Part shown: piece after piece, positions 1-9,096 of the stretch
Layout: every line of letters begins with the position of its first letter
How positions within the stretch are numbered: position 1 is the stretch's first letter
Assembly: GCA_036337035.1 (NCBI GenBank)
Contig: JAYZFC010000005.1
Coordinates: 124,001 to 188,000 of the forward strand
Length of the DNA: 64,000 nt
Reading direction: 5' to 3'
From: TMED78 sp036337035
Lineage (GTDB): Bacteria > Pseudomonadota > Gammaproteobacteria > Steroidobacterales > Rariloculaceae
Made by a program: the position numbers and the translations under genes
The notes under the pieces: model-generated
Databases searched by the model: none
What the model was told of the DNA's origin: nothing
The model's input: the letters and a program-made list of their open reading frames with translations, nothing else

Positions 1-1547
1 GAAAAATGTTCCTACCACAAGTGGTAAAATCTGCTCGAGTAATGAAGAAAGCAGTAGCTCACCTAGTTCCTTTTATTGAAGAAGAAAAAGAAGATGGGGC
101 ATCTAAATCAAAACTAGTAATCGCTACAGTAAAAGGAGATGTTCATGATATTGGAAAAAATATTGTTTCTGTGGTTTTGCAATGTAATAACTTTGAAGTC
201 TTCGATATGGGAGTTATGGTCCCAGCTGAAAAAATTATAGATAAAGCGATAGAATTAAATGCTGATATGATAGGTCTATCTGGTCTCATTACACCTTCTC
301 TCGAGGAAATGACTTATGTAGCAAGTGAGATGGAAAGAAGAAATCTTTCCATACCATTATTAATAGGAGGGGCTACCACATCTCCTGCTCATACAAGTGT
401 AAAAATTGATCCTAATTATAAAGGTCCGGTAGTATATGTTAAAGATGCTTCAAAATCTGTCTCTACTGTTCAAAATCTTATTGGTGATAAAAAATCATCC
501 TTCATAAAGAAAAATAATAGCGATCACTCATCAAGGAGAGCTCGGCACTTAAATAGGAATAATAAGAATTCCTCGCTATCAATAATACATGCTAGAGAAA
601 ACTCAGTAATAATTAATTGGGACAAATATAAAATCGTTGAACCAAAGAAATTAGGTATAAGTATTATTGACTATTTTTCTCTTAACGATATATCAAATTA
701 TATTGATTGGATGCCTTTTTTTAATGCATGGAGTTTTAAAGGAACTTTTCCAGAAATACTAAAAGATCAATCGGCTGGAAATGCAGCTAATACACTTTTC
801 AACGACGCAAAAAAACTATTAGATAATATAATTTCAGAGGAATGGCTAAAGCCTAGAGGCGTTGTGGGAATATTTCCAGCTAACTCAATTGGAGATGATA
901 TAGAAATCTACACTGATAACTCTAGAGAAAGCATTAAACAAAAAATTTATTTTCTTAGACAGCAAAAGAAAAAAAATAATAATCAATATAATGAATGTCT
1001 TTCAGATTATGTTGCTCCAAAAAATAATTTAGAGGATTATATTGGAGCATTCGCTGTAACATCAGGAGTAAATATAGAAAAATATTCAGAAATGTTTCTA
1101 AAAAAACATGATGACTATTCTAATATTCTATTAAAAGCACTAGCAGATAGATTAGCAGAGGCTTTTGCTGAGCTATTACATCAAGAAATAAGAACAAATA
1201 TTTGGGGATATAACACAAAAGAAAATCTTAATAATAAGGATCTTATAAATGAAAAATATCAAGGAATTAGGCCTGCTCCTGGTTATCCAGCATGTCCAGA
1301 CCATACAGAAAAAAAATCTTTGTGGTCGCTAATTGATGTTGAAAAAAATACTGGCATCAAACTAACAGAAAACTTTGCTATGACCCCAACTGCATCTGTA
1401 AGTGGATGGTATATTTCTCATCCAAATTCTCATTATTTCTCCATTGGAAAGATTAATGAAGATCAAGTAAAAGACTATGCAGATAGAAAAGGGTGGAATA
1501 AAACGGAGGCTGAGAAGTGGCTTTCTCCTAACTTAAGCTACAAATAA
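1..1547 (+). CDS. metH: Cobalamin-dependent methionine synthase, C-terminal part (5' truncated by window edge)
   Basis: Transfers the methyl group of 5-methyl-THF to homocysteine through bound cobalamin; cytoplasmic. The reading frame is open to the window edge, so only the B12-binding and reactivation part (about 515 residues) is present. Numbering from the first visible Met (base 6), the cobalamin motif DxHxxG is at 45-50, with His47 as the lower axial ligand, followed by the SGLITPS and GGATTS loops. The activation domain follows, with the AdoMet-binding RPAPGYPACP motif near residue 422 and a C-terminus like that of E. coli MetH (SGWY...SP.LSY). The substrate-binding domains lie upstream of the window. 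It converges on moeB with a 10-base gap. Nothing looks degenerate. Confidence 0.97.
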   Translation, partial: KMFLPQVVKSARVMKKAVAHLVPFIEEEKEDGASKSKLVIATVKGDVHDIGKNIVSVVLQCNNFEVFDMGVMVPAEKIIDKAIELNADMIGLSGLITPSLEEMTYVASEMERRNLSIPLLIGGATTSPAHTSVKIDPNYKGPVVYVKDASKSVSTVQNLIGDKKSSFIKKNNSDHSSRRARHLNRNNKNSSLSIIHARENSVIINWDKYKIVEPKKLGISIIDYFSLNDISNYIDWMPFFNAWSFKGTFPEILKDQSAGNAANTLFNDAKKLLDNIISEEWLKPRGVVGIFPANSIGDDIEIYTDNSRESIKQKIYFLRQQKKKNNNQYNECLSDYVAPKNNLEDYIGAFAVTSGVNIEKYSEMFLKKHDDYSNILLKALADRLAEAFAELLHQEIRTNIWGYNTKENLNNKDLINEKYQGIRPAPGYPACPDHTEKKSLWSLIDVEKNTGIKLTENFAMTPTASVSGWYISHPNSHYFSIGKINEDQVKDYADRKGWNKTEAEKWLSPNLSYK

Positions 1548-1557
1548 TTAGAACCAA

Positions 1558-2289
1558 TCATACAGAAGAACAAGTCTCACACGAAGTGTTTGTATCTATA
1601 TTAATTTTTTTCCAATTATTTTTTTTAGCATCCCATGCTAAAATACAATTTGATAATTCGGATCCTAAACCACAGGCTAGTTTCAGTAATTCAGTTGCCA
1701 TCATAACACCTATTACTCCGGGCACTGTAGACAGGACTCCATTACCTTGACAATCTCCCAACCACTCATCTTCGCTATTATATATGCATGAATAGCAAGG
1801 ACCATTCCCATCATTAAGAAATACTAATATCTGCCCCTCAAAACGAATGGCTGCTCCATGAATAATCGGAATCTTATTTAAGAAAGCAGCTTTACTAATA
1901 GCAAACCTAGTTTCAAAATTATCACTACAATCTAAAATAAATGATATATCTGAAACTATCTTCAAATATTCTTCTAAATTAAGTTTCTTATTAATGATCT
2001 CAACTTCTATATTATCATTAATCTCATTAATTCGTTTCTTGGCAACTTCTACTTTAGGTTTGCCTATATCATTTTCATGAAATAATATTTGCCTAGAAAG
2101 ATTTGATTTGTCTATCAGATCAAAATCATTGATTACTAACTTACCTACTCCACTACTAGCTAAATATTGAGCAGCAGGAGAGCCAATACCTCCCATGCCT
2201 AAAACAAAAACTGATGTTTTTGATAATTTAGCCTGGCCTTCCTCTCCTAAGTCCTTTAGAGAAATATGTCTAGAATATCTATCATTCAT
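1558..2289 (-). CDS. moeB: MoeB/ThiF/HesA-family adenylyltransferase
   Basis: E1-like enzyme that adenylates the C-terminal glycine of a sulfur-carrier protein (MoaD or ThiS); cytoplasmic. It has the nucleotide-binding GMGGIGS at 31-37, the NLSRQ segment with Arg66, Lys79 in GKPKV, the catalytic LDCSDNF with Asp120, and two zinc-binding CxxC pairs at Cys165/168 and Cys237/240. At 243 residues it is normal for MoeB without a rhodanese domain. Its start overlaps the prmC stop by 4 bases (ATGA), and the order prfA-prmC-moeB matches Pseudomonas. MoeB and ThiF cannot be separated firmly by sequence alone; the name rests mainly on synteny. No molybdopterin or thiamine genes are in the window. Confidence 0.85.
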   Translation of the reverse strand: MNDRYSRHISLKDLGEEGQAKLSKTSVFVLGMGGIGSPAAQYLASSGVGKLVINDFDLIDKSNLSRQILFHENDIGKPKVEVAKKRINEINDNIEVEIINKKLNLEEYLKIVSDISFILDCSDNFETRFAISKAAFLNKIPIIHGAAIRFEGQILVFLNDGNGPCYSCIYNSEDEWLGDCQGNGVLSTVPGVIGVMMATELLKLACGLGSELSNCILAWDAKKNNWKKINIDTNTSCETCSSV

Positions 2290-3191
2290 ATCGGTTTTTT
2301 AGCTAATAAGCCTCTATCTAATTTTGCTAAATCCTTTAAAGTCTTACAAAAAATAAAATTATTTTCTATAGTTATTTGCTTAACTTGACTGGCTTGTGAT
2401 GAGCCATGCTCTATAATAAGACAGCCACCACCTTTTAGGTAAAAAAAAGATTCTTTAATAATTAATTTTATTTCACTTAAGCCATCTTTACCTCCATACA
2501 AAGCAATCTTCGGCTCATAAGCTAAATTTCTATTAGACTCCATCTCCCTAGCTTCAACATAAGGAGGGTTAGAAATAATTACATCGTAGTCTTGATATTT
2601 AATTTTATTAAACCAATCAGACATAACAAAATTAATATTTAGCCCTAAAATATCTGCATTTTTTTTTGCTATATTTAAAGTCTTTTTGTTCTTATCTGTT
2701 GCTGTTATGGTGTAACTTGGCCTCAATTTTTTTAGAGTAAGCGCTATAGCGCCACAACCAGTTCCTAACTCTAATATATTAATTTTCTCTTGCTCGCTAA
2801 ATAATGACAAAACAGTATCTACTAAAACCTCAGTTTCTGGTCTTGGTATCAGAGTGTCTGATGAAACAATAAATTTAATAGAATAAAATTCTTTATTCCC
2901 TAACATATAGTGAATAGGCATACCATTTTTTCTTAGAGATATTAAATCTTTAAACTTTTGTGAATTAATATTACTAACAGGCTTTTCTGGAAAAGCTAAG
3001 ATATCTGATCTATCACAACCCAAAACAATTGAAAGAATAATCTCGCTATCTAACATTGGCGAAGAGGTAAATTTTTTAAGAAATTTATAGCCCCATAATC
3101 TCAAGGTTTTGTAGTTAGAATTCAATTTATAGCTCTTAATCTTCCTAATCAAATCACTCCATAGCAGCAAGTTGATCTGCCTGATGTTCAT
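2286..3191 (-). CDS. prmC: Peptide chain release factor N5-glutamine methyltransferase
   Basis: Methylates the Gln of the GGQ motif in RF1 and RF2, raising release activity. The Rossmann fold shows motif I ELGTGCG at 141-147 and the catalytic NPPY at 208-211; the preceding IPRPETE segment is also typical. It lies directly downstream of its substrate gene prfA. The ATG at 3191 would overlap prfA by 38 bases and has no visible Shine-Dalgarno. A TTG at 3152, two bases after the prfA stop and preceded by GGAG, is an attractive coupled alternative that removes 13 N-terminal residues. Product assignment is secure; the start is not. Confidence 0.93.
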   Translation of the reverse strand: MNIRQINLLLWSDLIRKIKSYKLNSNYKTLRLWGYKFLKKFTSSPMLDSEIILSIVLGCDRSDILAFPEKPVSNINSQKFKDLISLRKNGMPIHYMLGNKEFYSIKFIVSSDTLIPRPETEVLVDTVLSLFSEQEKINILELGTGCGAIALTLKKLRPSYTITATDKNKKTLNIAKKNADILGLNINFVMSDWFNKIKYQDYDVIISNPPYVEAREMESNRNLAYEPKIALYGGKDGLSEIKLIIKESFFYLKGGGCLIIEHGSSQASQVKQITIENNFIFCKTLKDLAKLDRGLLAKKPI

Positions 3192-4233
3192 TAATCAGTG
3201 GTTCAACTAATAAATCTAAACGCCCTTCAAGAATTTCATTTAATTTATAAATTTTTAAATCAATCCTATGATCAGTCACTCTCCCTTCTGAAAAGTTATA
3301 GCTCCTAATTCTCTCAGATCGATCTCCTCTTCCAACAAGACTTCTTCTTTTCTCTTCTGTCTCAAGCCTTCTTTTTACTAATTCCTCATCTTTTAAACGA
3401 GCTTTTAATAATGACATGGCTCTAGCGCGATTTTTATGCTGTGATCTCTCATCTTGGCACTCAACAACTATACCAGAAGGAATATGTGTCAACCTAACAG
3501 CAGAATCTGTCTTATTCACATGTTGACCTCCAGCTCCAGACGCTCTATATGTATCAACCCTTAAATCTGATGTATTAACTTCTATATCCTCAATATCTTT
3601 TGACTCAGCTAAAACTGCAACTGTACAAGCTGATGTATGAATCCTACCCTGTGATTCTGTCTCAGGTATTCTTTGAACTCTATGAGCACCAGATTCAAAT
3701 TTTAGTCTTGAATAGGCTCCATCTCCAACTAATCTAGATATAATTTCTTTATATCCGCCATGATCACCTTCACTAATACTTAGAACCTCAACTTTCCAAT
3801 TTTTCTGCTCTGCATATTTTGTATACATTCTAAACAAATCACCAGCAAAAATAGCTGCCTCGTCCCCGCCAGCTCCAGCCCTAATTTCTAAAAATAAATT
3901 TGCTTCATCATCTGGATCAATAGGTATTAAATGTCTTTTAAGAGATTCCTCGCATGTATTTTTTTTTTCAAGGAGAGTCTTAAGCTCCTCCTCCCCAAGT
4001 ATTCTTAATTCAGCATCAGAACTGCTAGACATCTCTGTAGCATCAATAATATCATTCTCACATTTTATATATTCCTGAAAATCTTTGACTGGATCTTCTA
4101 AAACAGAATATTCCTTAGAAAGGCTTCTAAATTTATCAATATCTGAAATAGTAGCTGGATCGGCTAGTTGGCGGCTGATTGCGTCAAATCTTTCTAATAA
4201 ATTATTAAGTTTTTCTCGAATAGATTCCTTCAC
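3154..4233 (-). CDS. prfA: Peptide chain release factor 1
   Basis: Reads UAA and UAG and triggers peptide release on the ribosome. The catalytic SGAGGQHVN (GGQ) and the RF1-type codon-recognition tripeptide PxT, here PET in IPETESQGRIHTS, are both clear, and the conserved C-terminal EHQADQLAA is present. I chose the GTG at 4233 because its product (MKESIREKLNNL) lines up with the E. coli N-terminus; an in-frame TTG at 4248 adds five residues. The gene stands head to head with the TPR lipoprotein gene, with almost no room for promoters. In Pseudomonas hemA sits upstream of prfA; it is absent here. Confidence 0.95.
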   Translation of the reverse strand: MKESIREKLNNLLERFDAISRQLADPATISDIDKFRSLSKEYSVLEDPVKDFQEYIKCENDIIDATEMSSSSDAELRILGEEELKTLLEKKNTCEESLKRHLIPIDPDDEANLFLEIRAGAGGDEAAIFAGDLFRMYTKYAEQKNWKVEVLSISEGDHGGYKEIISRLVGDGAYSRLKFESGAHRVQRIPETESQGRIHTSACTVAVLAESKDIEDIEVNTSDLRVDTYRASGAGGQHVNKTDSAVRLTHIPSGIVVECQDERSQHKNRARAMSLLKARLKDEELVKRRLETEEKRRSLVGRGDRSERIRSYNFSEGRVTDHRIDLKIYKLNEILEGRLDLLVEPLINEHQADQLAAME

Positions 4234-4253
4234 TTGTTTACACTTCAATATAT

Positions 4254-6050
4254 ATGGTTAAGTATAGATATATGTTTAAATTATTAATATTTGCTTCAAT
4301 TTGCTTTTTTGCTTTTTCATGCACAATGGTACCCAAAAAAATAAATCAAAGGGTAGATTTAGATACCTATCTCTTGCGTGCAGAAATAGCTAGAAAAGAA
4401 GAAAATTATTACAAATCAGCTGAATACTACTTAAATGCTACTCTTATTTCAGATGATCCAGAAATAGCAGCTTATACCTCAGAGCTACTCAGAGAATTAA
4501 ATTTATACAAAATGGGTCTTAGTTCCGCTGAAAAATGGAAAGCACTTAGACCAAATGAAGCTCAAGTTTATCAATATTTAGGTTTTTTTAACTTAATGTT
4601 AGGCAAAAAAGCACAAGCTATTCAAGATTTCAAAACATTTTTAGCAAAAACTGACAGAGTAGATGAATCACTTGTTATGATTATTGACTTATTAATATCT
4701 GAACTTAATGCTAGCGAATGGAAATCTGATATAAAAATACTAAGTGAGCAAATAAATACTAATTCTGCTGGTTATTATTATGGATTAGCAAGAATAGCAA
4801 TACATAATAATGATTTATATTTAGCTGATAGAAATTTTGAAAAGATTTCTATTCTTAAACCTGATTGGGTTGAAATCAAAATTCTGCATGCTAAAACTCT
4901 TTTCTATGGTAATGAAGAAGAAAAAGCACTTGAGATATCTAAAAAATTATACAATGATTTTAATATCCCCGAAATAAAACTAGAACATATAAATTTATTA
5001 ATCGCTGCCCTTAAAAATTTAGAAGCAGAAAGGCTACTTAATAAAATAATAAACCAATATCCTAATTTTCATCAAGCTAAAAGATCATTGGCTTTGCTTA
5101 ATTTATCTATGGATGACCTAGATAATTCGAGAAAAAATTTCATTATTTTACGATCATTGCCAGACTATAGAAATGAATCTAATTATTTTTTAGGCAGAAT
5201 AGCGGAGTATGAAGATATTACATTATCAGCAATAAGGCTGTACTCAAGAGTAACTTCTGGTGAGTACGTTATCGAATCTCAATCTAGAGTTGCAGATCTA
5301 TTTTACTATAATCTGAATGATCTAGATGGGGCTATTACTCATCTAGATGAATTTGCCTCTGCAAATCAAGAATACTCTATTGCTATACTAAATAAAAAAA
5401 TTAATATACTATTTTTGTCAAAAAATTATAACCAGGCATTTGATGAAATAACTTATGCTATAGAGTCTGATCCATACAATAACGACTTAAAAAAAATTCA
5501 TATAGGACTTTATTTATCTATATCAAATGAATATCTAGCTAATAATAATCTTGAAGGAGTAGAACATCTTTTGCACGAAGCTCTGGAACTCTATAATGAT
5601 GATTTATCATTGTCTTACCAATTGGCTATTACTTATCAGGAAAACAATGATTATATAAGCTCAATTCAGTTGCTCGAAGAGCTATTAAACAGAGATCCAA
5701 AAAATGCAAGTATATTGAATGCAGCTGGCTATCTATTGACCAATAAACTCAATAATCACGCTAAAGCACTTATATACATCAAGGAAGCATTAGCTATTGA
5801 ACCTAACGATCCTGCAATTATTGATAGTATGGGCTGGGTCTTATTTAATCTAGGCGAGCTTGAAGAAGCCCTAGCATACCTAGAAGAAGCTTATAACATA
5901 TTTCCAGATCCAGAAATTTCATCTCATCTGATTTTGACATACTGGAAAATTGGAAATTATAAAAAGGCAATGGATCTTTTAAAGAAAGAACTTAATAAAC
6001 ACCCTCAAAATAAATATTTAGAAGAAATTAAAGAAAGTATAAAAAAATGA
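4254..6050 (+). CDS. TPR-repeat outer-membrane lipoprotein (PA4667-like by position)
   Basis: Large tetratricopeptide protein of 598 residues. A short hydrophobic N-terminus ends in FAFSC, a weak lipobox with Cys23 as the candidate lipidated residue, so a periplasmic lipoprotein is likely. Helical TPR-like units run through the rest; the best formed are in the last 150 residues (for example ILNAAGYLLTNKL and IIDSMGWVLFNLGELEEAL). An in-frame ATG at 4272 would give a better-proportioned signal peptide and may be the true start. It overlaps lolB by 4 bases, the same pairing as in Pseudomonas. Specific function is unknown; partners in envelope assembly are a guess from the lolB linkage. Confidence 0.8.
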   Translation: MVKYRYMFKLLIFASICFFAFSCTMVPKKINQRVDLDTYLLRAEIARKEENYYKSAEYYLNATLISDDPEIAAYTSELLRELNLYKMGLSSAEKWKALRPNEAQVYQYLGFFNLMLGKKAQAIQDFKTFLAKTDRVDESLVMIIDLLISELNASEWKSDIKILSEQINTNSAGYYYGLARIAIHNNDLYLADRNFEKISILKPDWVEIKILHAKTLFYGNEEEKALEISKKLYNDFNIPEIKLEHINLLIAALKNLEAERLLNKIINQYPNFHQAKRSLALLNLSMDDLDNSRKNFIILRSLPDYRNESNYFLGRIAEYEDITLSAIRLYSRVTSGEYVIESQSRVADLFYYNLNDLDGAITHLDEFASANQEYSIAILNKKINILFLSKNYNQAFDEITYAIESDPYNNDLKKIHIGLYLSISNEYLANNNLEGVEHLLHEALELYNDDLSLSYQLAITYQENNDYISSIQLLEELLNRDPKNASILNAAGYLLTNKLNNHAKALIYIKEALAIEPNDPAIIDSMGWVLFNLGELEEALAYLEEAYNIFPDPEISSHLILTYWKIGNYKKAMDLLKKELNKHPQNKYLEEIKESIKK

Positions 6051-6619
6051 AAAATTACCTAATATTGTGTTGTATGTTCATAGCTTCATGTATGACTATG
6101 AAGTCTATTGACTACAATAATAAAATACTAGAAAGGGATACATATTTTAGCTCATTAGATAGCTGGCTTATAACTGGAAGATCATACATAAAAAATGAGG
6201 AGTTCGATGTACAATCTAATTTTGTCTGGAGATATGCAAGTGATGAAACTGAATTACATCTATATGGACCATTTGGAATAAATGCTATTAAATTAAGCGC
6301 TTCGGACAAAGGTATCTTCATTAACCAGAATAATAATATCACTTCAATTGATAAGAATAACCACGCCTCTCAAAGCATATTGTCTTGGGGCAAAGCTTAC
6401 AAAAGCTTTAATTATTGGCTATTAGGTCTTGAAGATCCTAATTATCCTTCTAAAACAATTATTTCTGAAGATGGTACAATTAGTGAATTAAACCAACGAT
6501 TTTGGTTAGTGAGCTATGAAAGTTATCAATGGGCTGGTAAAGTTTTAATTCCTAAGGAAATAGTGCTAATTAATGATGATTTTGAAATTAGAATTCGGGT
6601 TGATAGCTGGCGAACCTAA
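6047..6619 (+). CDS. lolB: Outer-membrane lipoprotein receptor LolB
   Basis: Accepts lipoproteins from periplasmic LolA and inserts them in the outer membrane; itself a lipoprotein. The signal peptide ends in lipobox IASC, with Cys15 lipidated. Family landmarks are WLITGR near the start of the mature domain, LYGPFG (usually LSGPLG) near residue 70, YWLLGL in the middle, and the closing RIRVDSW. At 190 residues it is a normal length. The start codon overlaps the upstream TPR gene stop (ATGA), implying translational coupling. The gene ispE, which usually follows lolB in this block, is missing. Confidence 0.88.
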   Translation: MKNYLILCCMFIASCMTMKSIDYNNKILERDTYFSSLDSWLITGRSYIKNEEFDVQSNFVWRYASDETELHLYGPFGINAIKLSASDKGIFINQNNNITSIDKNNHASQSILSWGKAYKSFNYWLLGLEDPNYPSKTIISEDGTISELNQRFWLVSYESYQWAGKVLIPKEIVLINDDFEIRIRVDSWRT

Positions 6620-6687
6620 TATTTATTAACTTTTTTCAATAAGAATATTAAAATACAAAAAATAGTATTGGATTTATTTAATTTAGA

Positions 6688-6762
6688 TGGGGTGTAGCCA
6701 AGCGGTAAGGCAACGGGTTTTGATCCCGTCATGCGCAGGTTCGAATCCTGCCACCCCAGCCA
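6688..6762 (+). tRNA. tRNA-Gln (anticodon TTG)
   Basis: Full cloverleaf of 75 bases. The acceptor TGGGGTG pairs with CACCCCA, the anticodon stem ACGGG/CCCGT holds loop TTTTGAT with anticodon TTG, and the T arm carries GGTTCGAATCC. The discriminator is G and the 3' CCA is encoded. It lies 28 bases before prs, exactly the neighbour relationship seen in Pseudomonas, and could be co-transcribed with prs. Confidence 0.96.
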
Positions 6763-6790
6763 TAAAACAATGAAACTATAGGAGTAGAAC

Positions 6791-7744
6791 TTGAATACTG
6801 AATCAATAACTATATTTTCCGGAAATGCTCATAAGGCATTAGCAAATAATATAGCTAAAAAACTTCATTTACCAATTGGAAAAATCTCAGTTGATCGCTT
6901 TAGTGATGGAGAGGTTAACCTAGAAATAATGGAAAATATTAGAGGCAAAGATGTATTTCTAGTTCAGCCAACCTGTCCTCCTGGAAATGATAATTTAATG
7001 GAATTGTTAGTTATTGCAGATGCCTGCCAGAGAGCATCACCAAATAAAATAACTGCCGTAATACCCTACTTTGGATTTGCAAGACAAGATAGAAGACCGC
7101 GTGCTAGTAGAGTGCCAATAACAGCAAAATTAGTTGCAAACCTAATTGCTAGTTCAGGTATAAATAGATTGCTCACACTAGATTTACATGCTGACCAAAT
7201 CCAGGGATTTTTTGATATTCCTGTTGATAATGTATATGCATCTCCAGTCTTATTAGGTGATGTATGGAAACAGAAACTTGAAAATATTGTAGTAGTTTCT
7301 CCTGATATTGGAGGTGTAGTGAGAGCAAGAGCTCTTGCTAAAAGGCTTGATGATGCAGGTCTTGCCATTATTGATAAAAGAAGGCCTAAAGCAAACACAG
7401 CACAAGTTATGAATATTATAGGGGAAGTAGAAGGAAAAACCTGTGTCATGATAGATGACTTAATTGATACAGCTGGAACTCTATGCGAAGCAAGTAAAGT
7501 GCTTAAAGAAAAAGGAGCTATAAAAGTATTAGCTTATATAACTCATCCAGTACTCTCAGGTAGCGCTATTGAGAGAATTACTGAATCACCACTAGATGAG
7601 CTAGTAGTTACAGATACAATACCACTTAGCGAAGAAGCTAGTAATTGCAGTAAAATTAGGCAATTAAGTGTTGCTGAACTTTTAGCTGAGACTATTAGAA
7701 GGATTTCAGATGGAGAATCAGTAAGTTCTCTGTACCTAGACTAG
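6791..7744 (+). CDS. prs: Ribose-phosphate pyrophosphokinase (PRPP synthase)
   Basis: Makes PRPP from ribose 5-phosphate and ATP, feeding purine, pyrimidine, histidine and NAD synthesis. It starts at TTG, with GGAG 6 bases upstream. Motifs are RQDRRPRASRVPITAK, the DLHADQIQGFF segment near 131-141, the flexible catalytic loop DKRRPK at 196-201, and the PRPP-binding VMIDDLIDTAGT at 219-230; the end VTDTIPL is also conserved. The 317-residue length fits class I enzymes. Downstream purC and purE in this window depend on its product. Confidence 0.97.
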   Translation: MNTESITIFSGNAHKALANNIAKKLHLPIGKISVDRFSDGEVNLEIMENIRGKDVFLVQPTCPPGNDNLMELLVIADACQRASPNKITAVIPYFGFARQDRRPRASRVPITAKLVANLIASSGINRLLTLDLHADQIQGFFDIPVDNVYASPVLLGDVWKQKLENIVVVSPDIGGVVRARALAKRLDDAGLAIIDKRRPKANTAQVMNIIGEVEGKTCVMIDDLIDTAGTLCEASKVLKEKGAIKVLAYITHPVLSGSAIERITESPLDELVVTDTIPLSEEASNCSKIRQLSVAELLAETIRRISDGESVSSLYLD

Positions 7745-7783
7745 TTTACTCTGCTATTATTCAGCGCCTAGAAGGAGTTTTTA

Positions 7784-8473
7784 ATGAGTAATAAAAGTAA
7801 TTTTGAGCTAAGCATAGAAACGCGAGATGTGACTGGAAAAGGTCATATTAGGCGTCTTAGAAAAAATGGGGATATCCCCGGAATTATCTATGGTGGTAAA
7901 GAAGGGCCTAAAACAATATCGATTAATCATAATCAACTCACTAAAAAAATGCAAAACGAAGGTTTCTATACTAGTATTTTAAAGCTCAATTTAGGTGACA
8001 ACTCAGAATCTGTGGTAGTAAAAAATGTCCAGCGCCACCCGGCTAAAAGAAAAATCTTACATATGGATTTTCAAAGAATTCTAGAAGATCAAAAAATTAC
8101 CCTTAATGTGCCTATTAGATTCTTGAATGAAGAGAGCGCAATAGGTGTAAAAATGCAAGGCGGTGAGGTTTCTAAAATTATTAATGACATTGAAATATCA
8201 TGTCTACCAAAAAACCTCCCTGAGTATATAGAAATTGATATTTCTAATTTAGAACTTAATCAGTCTTTACATGTTTCTGACTTAAATCTTCCTGATGGTG
8301 TAGAAATTAATTTGTTAATTCAAGAACAAAATAATGCAATTGTCTCAATCAATCCTCCTAGAAGAGAAGAAGAGGAAGCTGTTATTGAAGATAGTGAAAC
8401 TATTGAAGAATCTGAAGAAGGTGATAGTCCTTCTGAAGAAAGTGATTCTGATTCTGAACCTTCAACTGAGTAG
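7784..8473 (+). CDS. rplY: 50S ribosomal protein L25, long (CTC/TL5) form
   Basis: Binds 5S rRNA in the large subunit. The N-terminal L25 domain (about residues 8-95, with GKGHIRRLRKNGDIPGIIYG) is followed by the TL5-type beta domain to about 190 and a highly acidic Glu/Ser/Asp tail from about 195 to 229. The ATG follows AAGGAG at good spacing. It sits between prs and pth, the usual gammaproteobacterial order, and is probably co-transcribed with both. Confidence 0.95.
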   Translation: MSNKSNFELSIETRDVTGKGHIRRLRKNGDIPGIIYGGKEGPKTISINHNQLTKKMQNEGFYTSILKLNLGDNSESVVVKNVQRHPAKRKILHMDFQRILEDQKITLNVPIRFLNEESAIGVKMQGGEVSKIINDIEISCLPKNLPEYIEIDISNLELNQSLHVSDLNLPDGVEINLLIQEQNNAIVSINPPRREEEEAVIEDSETIEESEEGDSPSEESDSDSEPSTE

Positions 8474-8487
8474 TCTTTCTTCATAAG

Positions 8488-9084
8488 ATGCAAGAAACTA
8501 TTAGTCTCATTGTAGGGCTAGGTAATACCGGAAACGAATACTTAAATACAAGACATAATATTGGATTTAATTTTGTTAATTACTTATCTGAGTCTTATAA
8601 AAAAGACTTTCTAGTAGAAAAAAGGTTTGAATCTGAAATTATAGATATATTTATTGAATCAAAAAAAATATTTCTAATTAAACCATCTAACTATGTTAAT
8701 AATAGTGGTAAAGCTGTTTCGTTAGTTTCTAATTACTATAAAATTAAATCAAAAAATATTTTAGTAGTACATGATGACTTAGATCTTATCCCTGGTGTAT
8801 CTAAATTAAAATTTTCAGGGGGGCATGGTGGACATAATGGAGTTAAAGATATTATCAATCATATAGGAAAAGATTTTTGGAGACTAAAGCTAGGAATAGG
8901 TCATCCAGGATACGGAAATAAAAATAACGTGACAAAACATGTATTAGGAAGATTAAAAAAAGAAGAATTATTTGCAATTAATAATTCAATAGAAAATTCA
9001 GTTTCAGCTTTGCAAAAATTTCTAACAAAAGGATCAGATTATGCTATTAAAGATCTTCATGATATTAAAAAAATAGACACTTAG
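8488..9084 (+). CDS. pth: Peptidyl-tRNA hydrolase
   Basis: Releases peptides from peptidyl-tRNA that drops off ribosomes. Active-site residues are visible: Asn13 in GLGNTG, the catalytic His23 in TRHNIGF, Asn71 or Asn72 in NYVNNSG, and Asp96 in HDDLDL. The glycine-rich SGGHGGHNGVKDI segment is also typical. At 198 residues it is normal. It starts 14 bases after rplY and is followed by ychF 12 bases later, a conserved trio. Confidence 0.96.
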   Translation: MQETISLIVGLGNTGNEYLNTRHNIGFNFVNYLSESYKKDFLVEKRFESEIIDIFIESKKIFLIKPSNYVNNSGKAVSLVSNYYKIKSKNILVVHDDLDLIPGVSKLKFSGGHGGHNGVKDIINHIGKDFWRLKLGIGHPGYGNKNNVTKHVLGRLKKEELFAINNSIENSVSALQKFLTKGSDYAIKDLHDIKKIDT

Positions 9085-9096
9085 GATAAACAACTC

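Noticed and set aside
7066..7449. 127-codon frame antisense to prs
   Set aside because: It lies wholly inside a conserved gene and its product matches no pattern I know.
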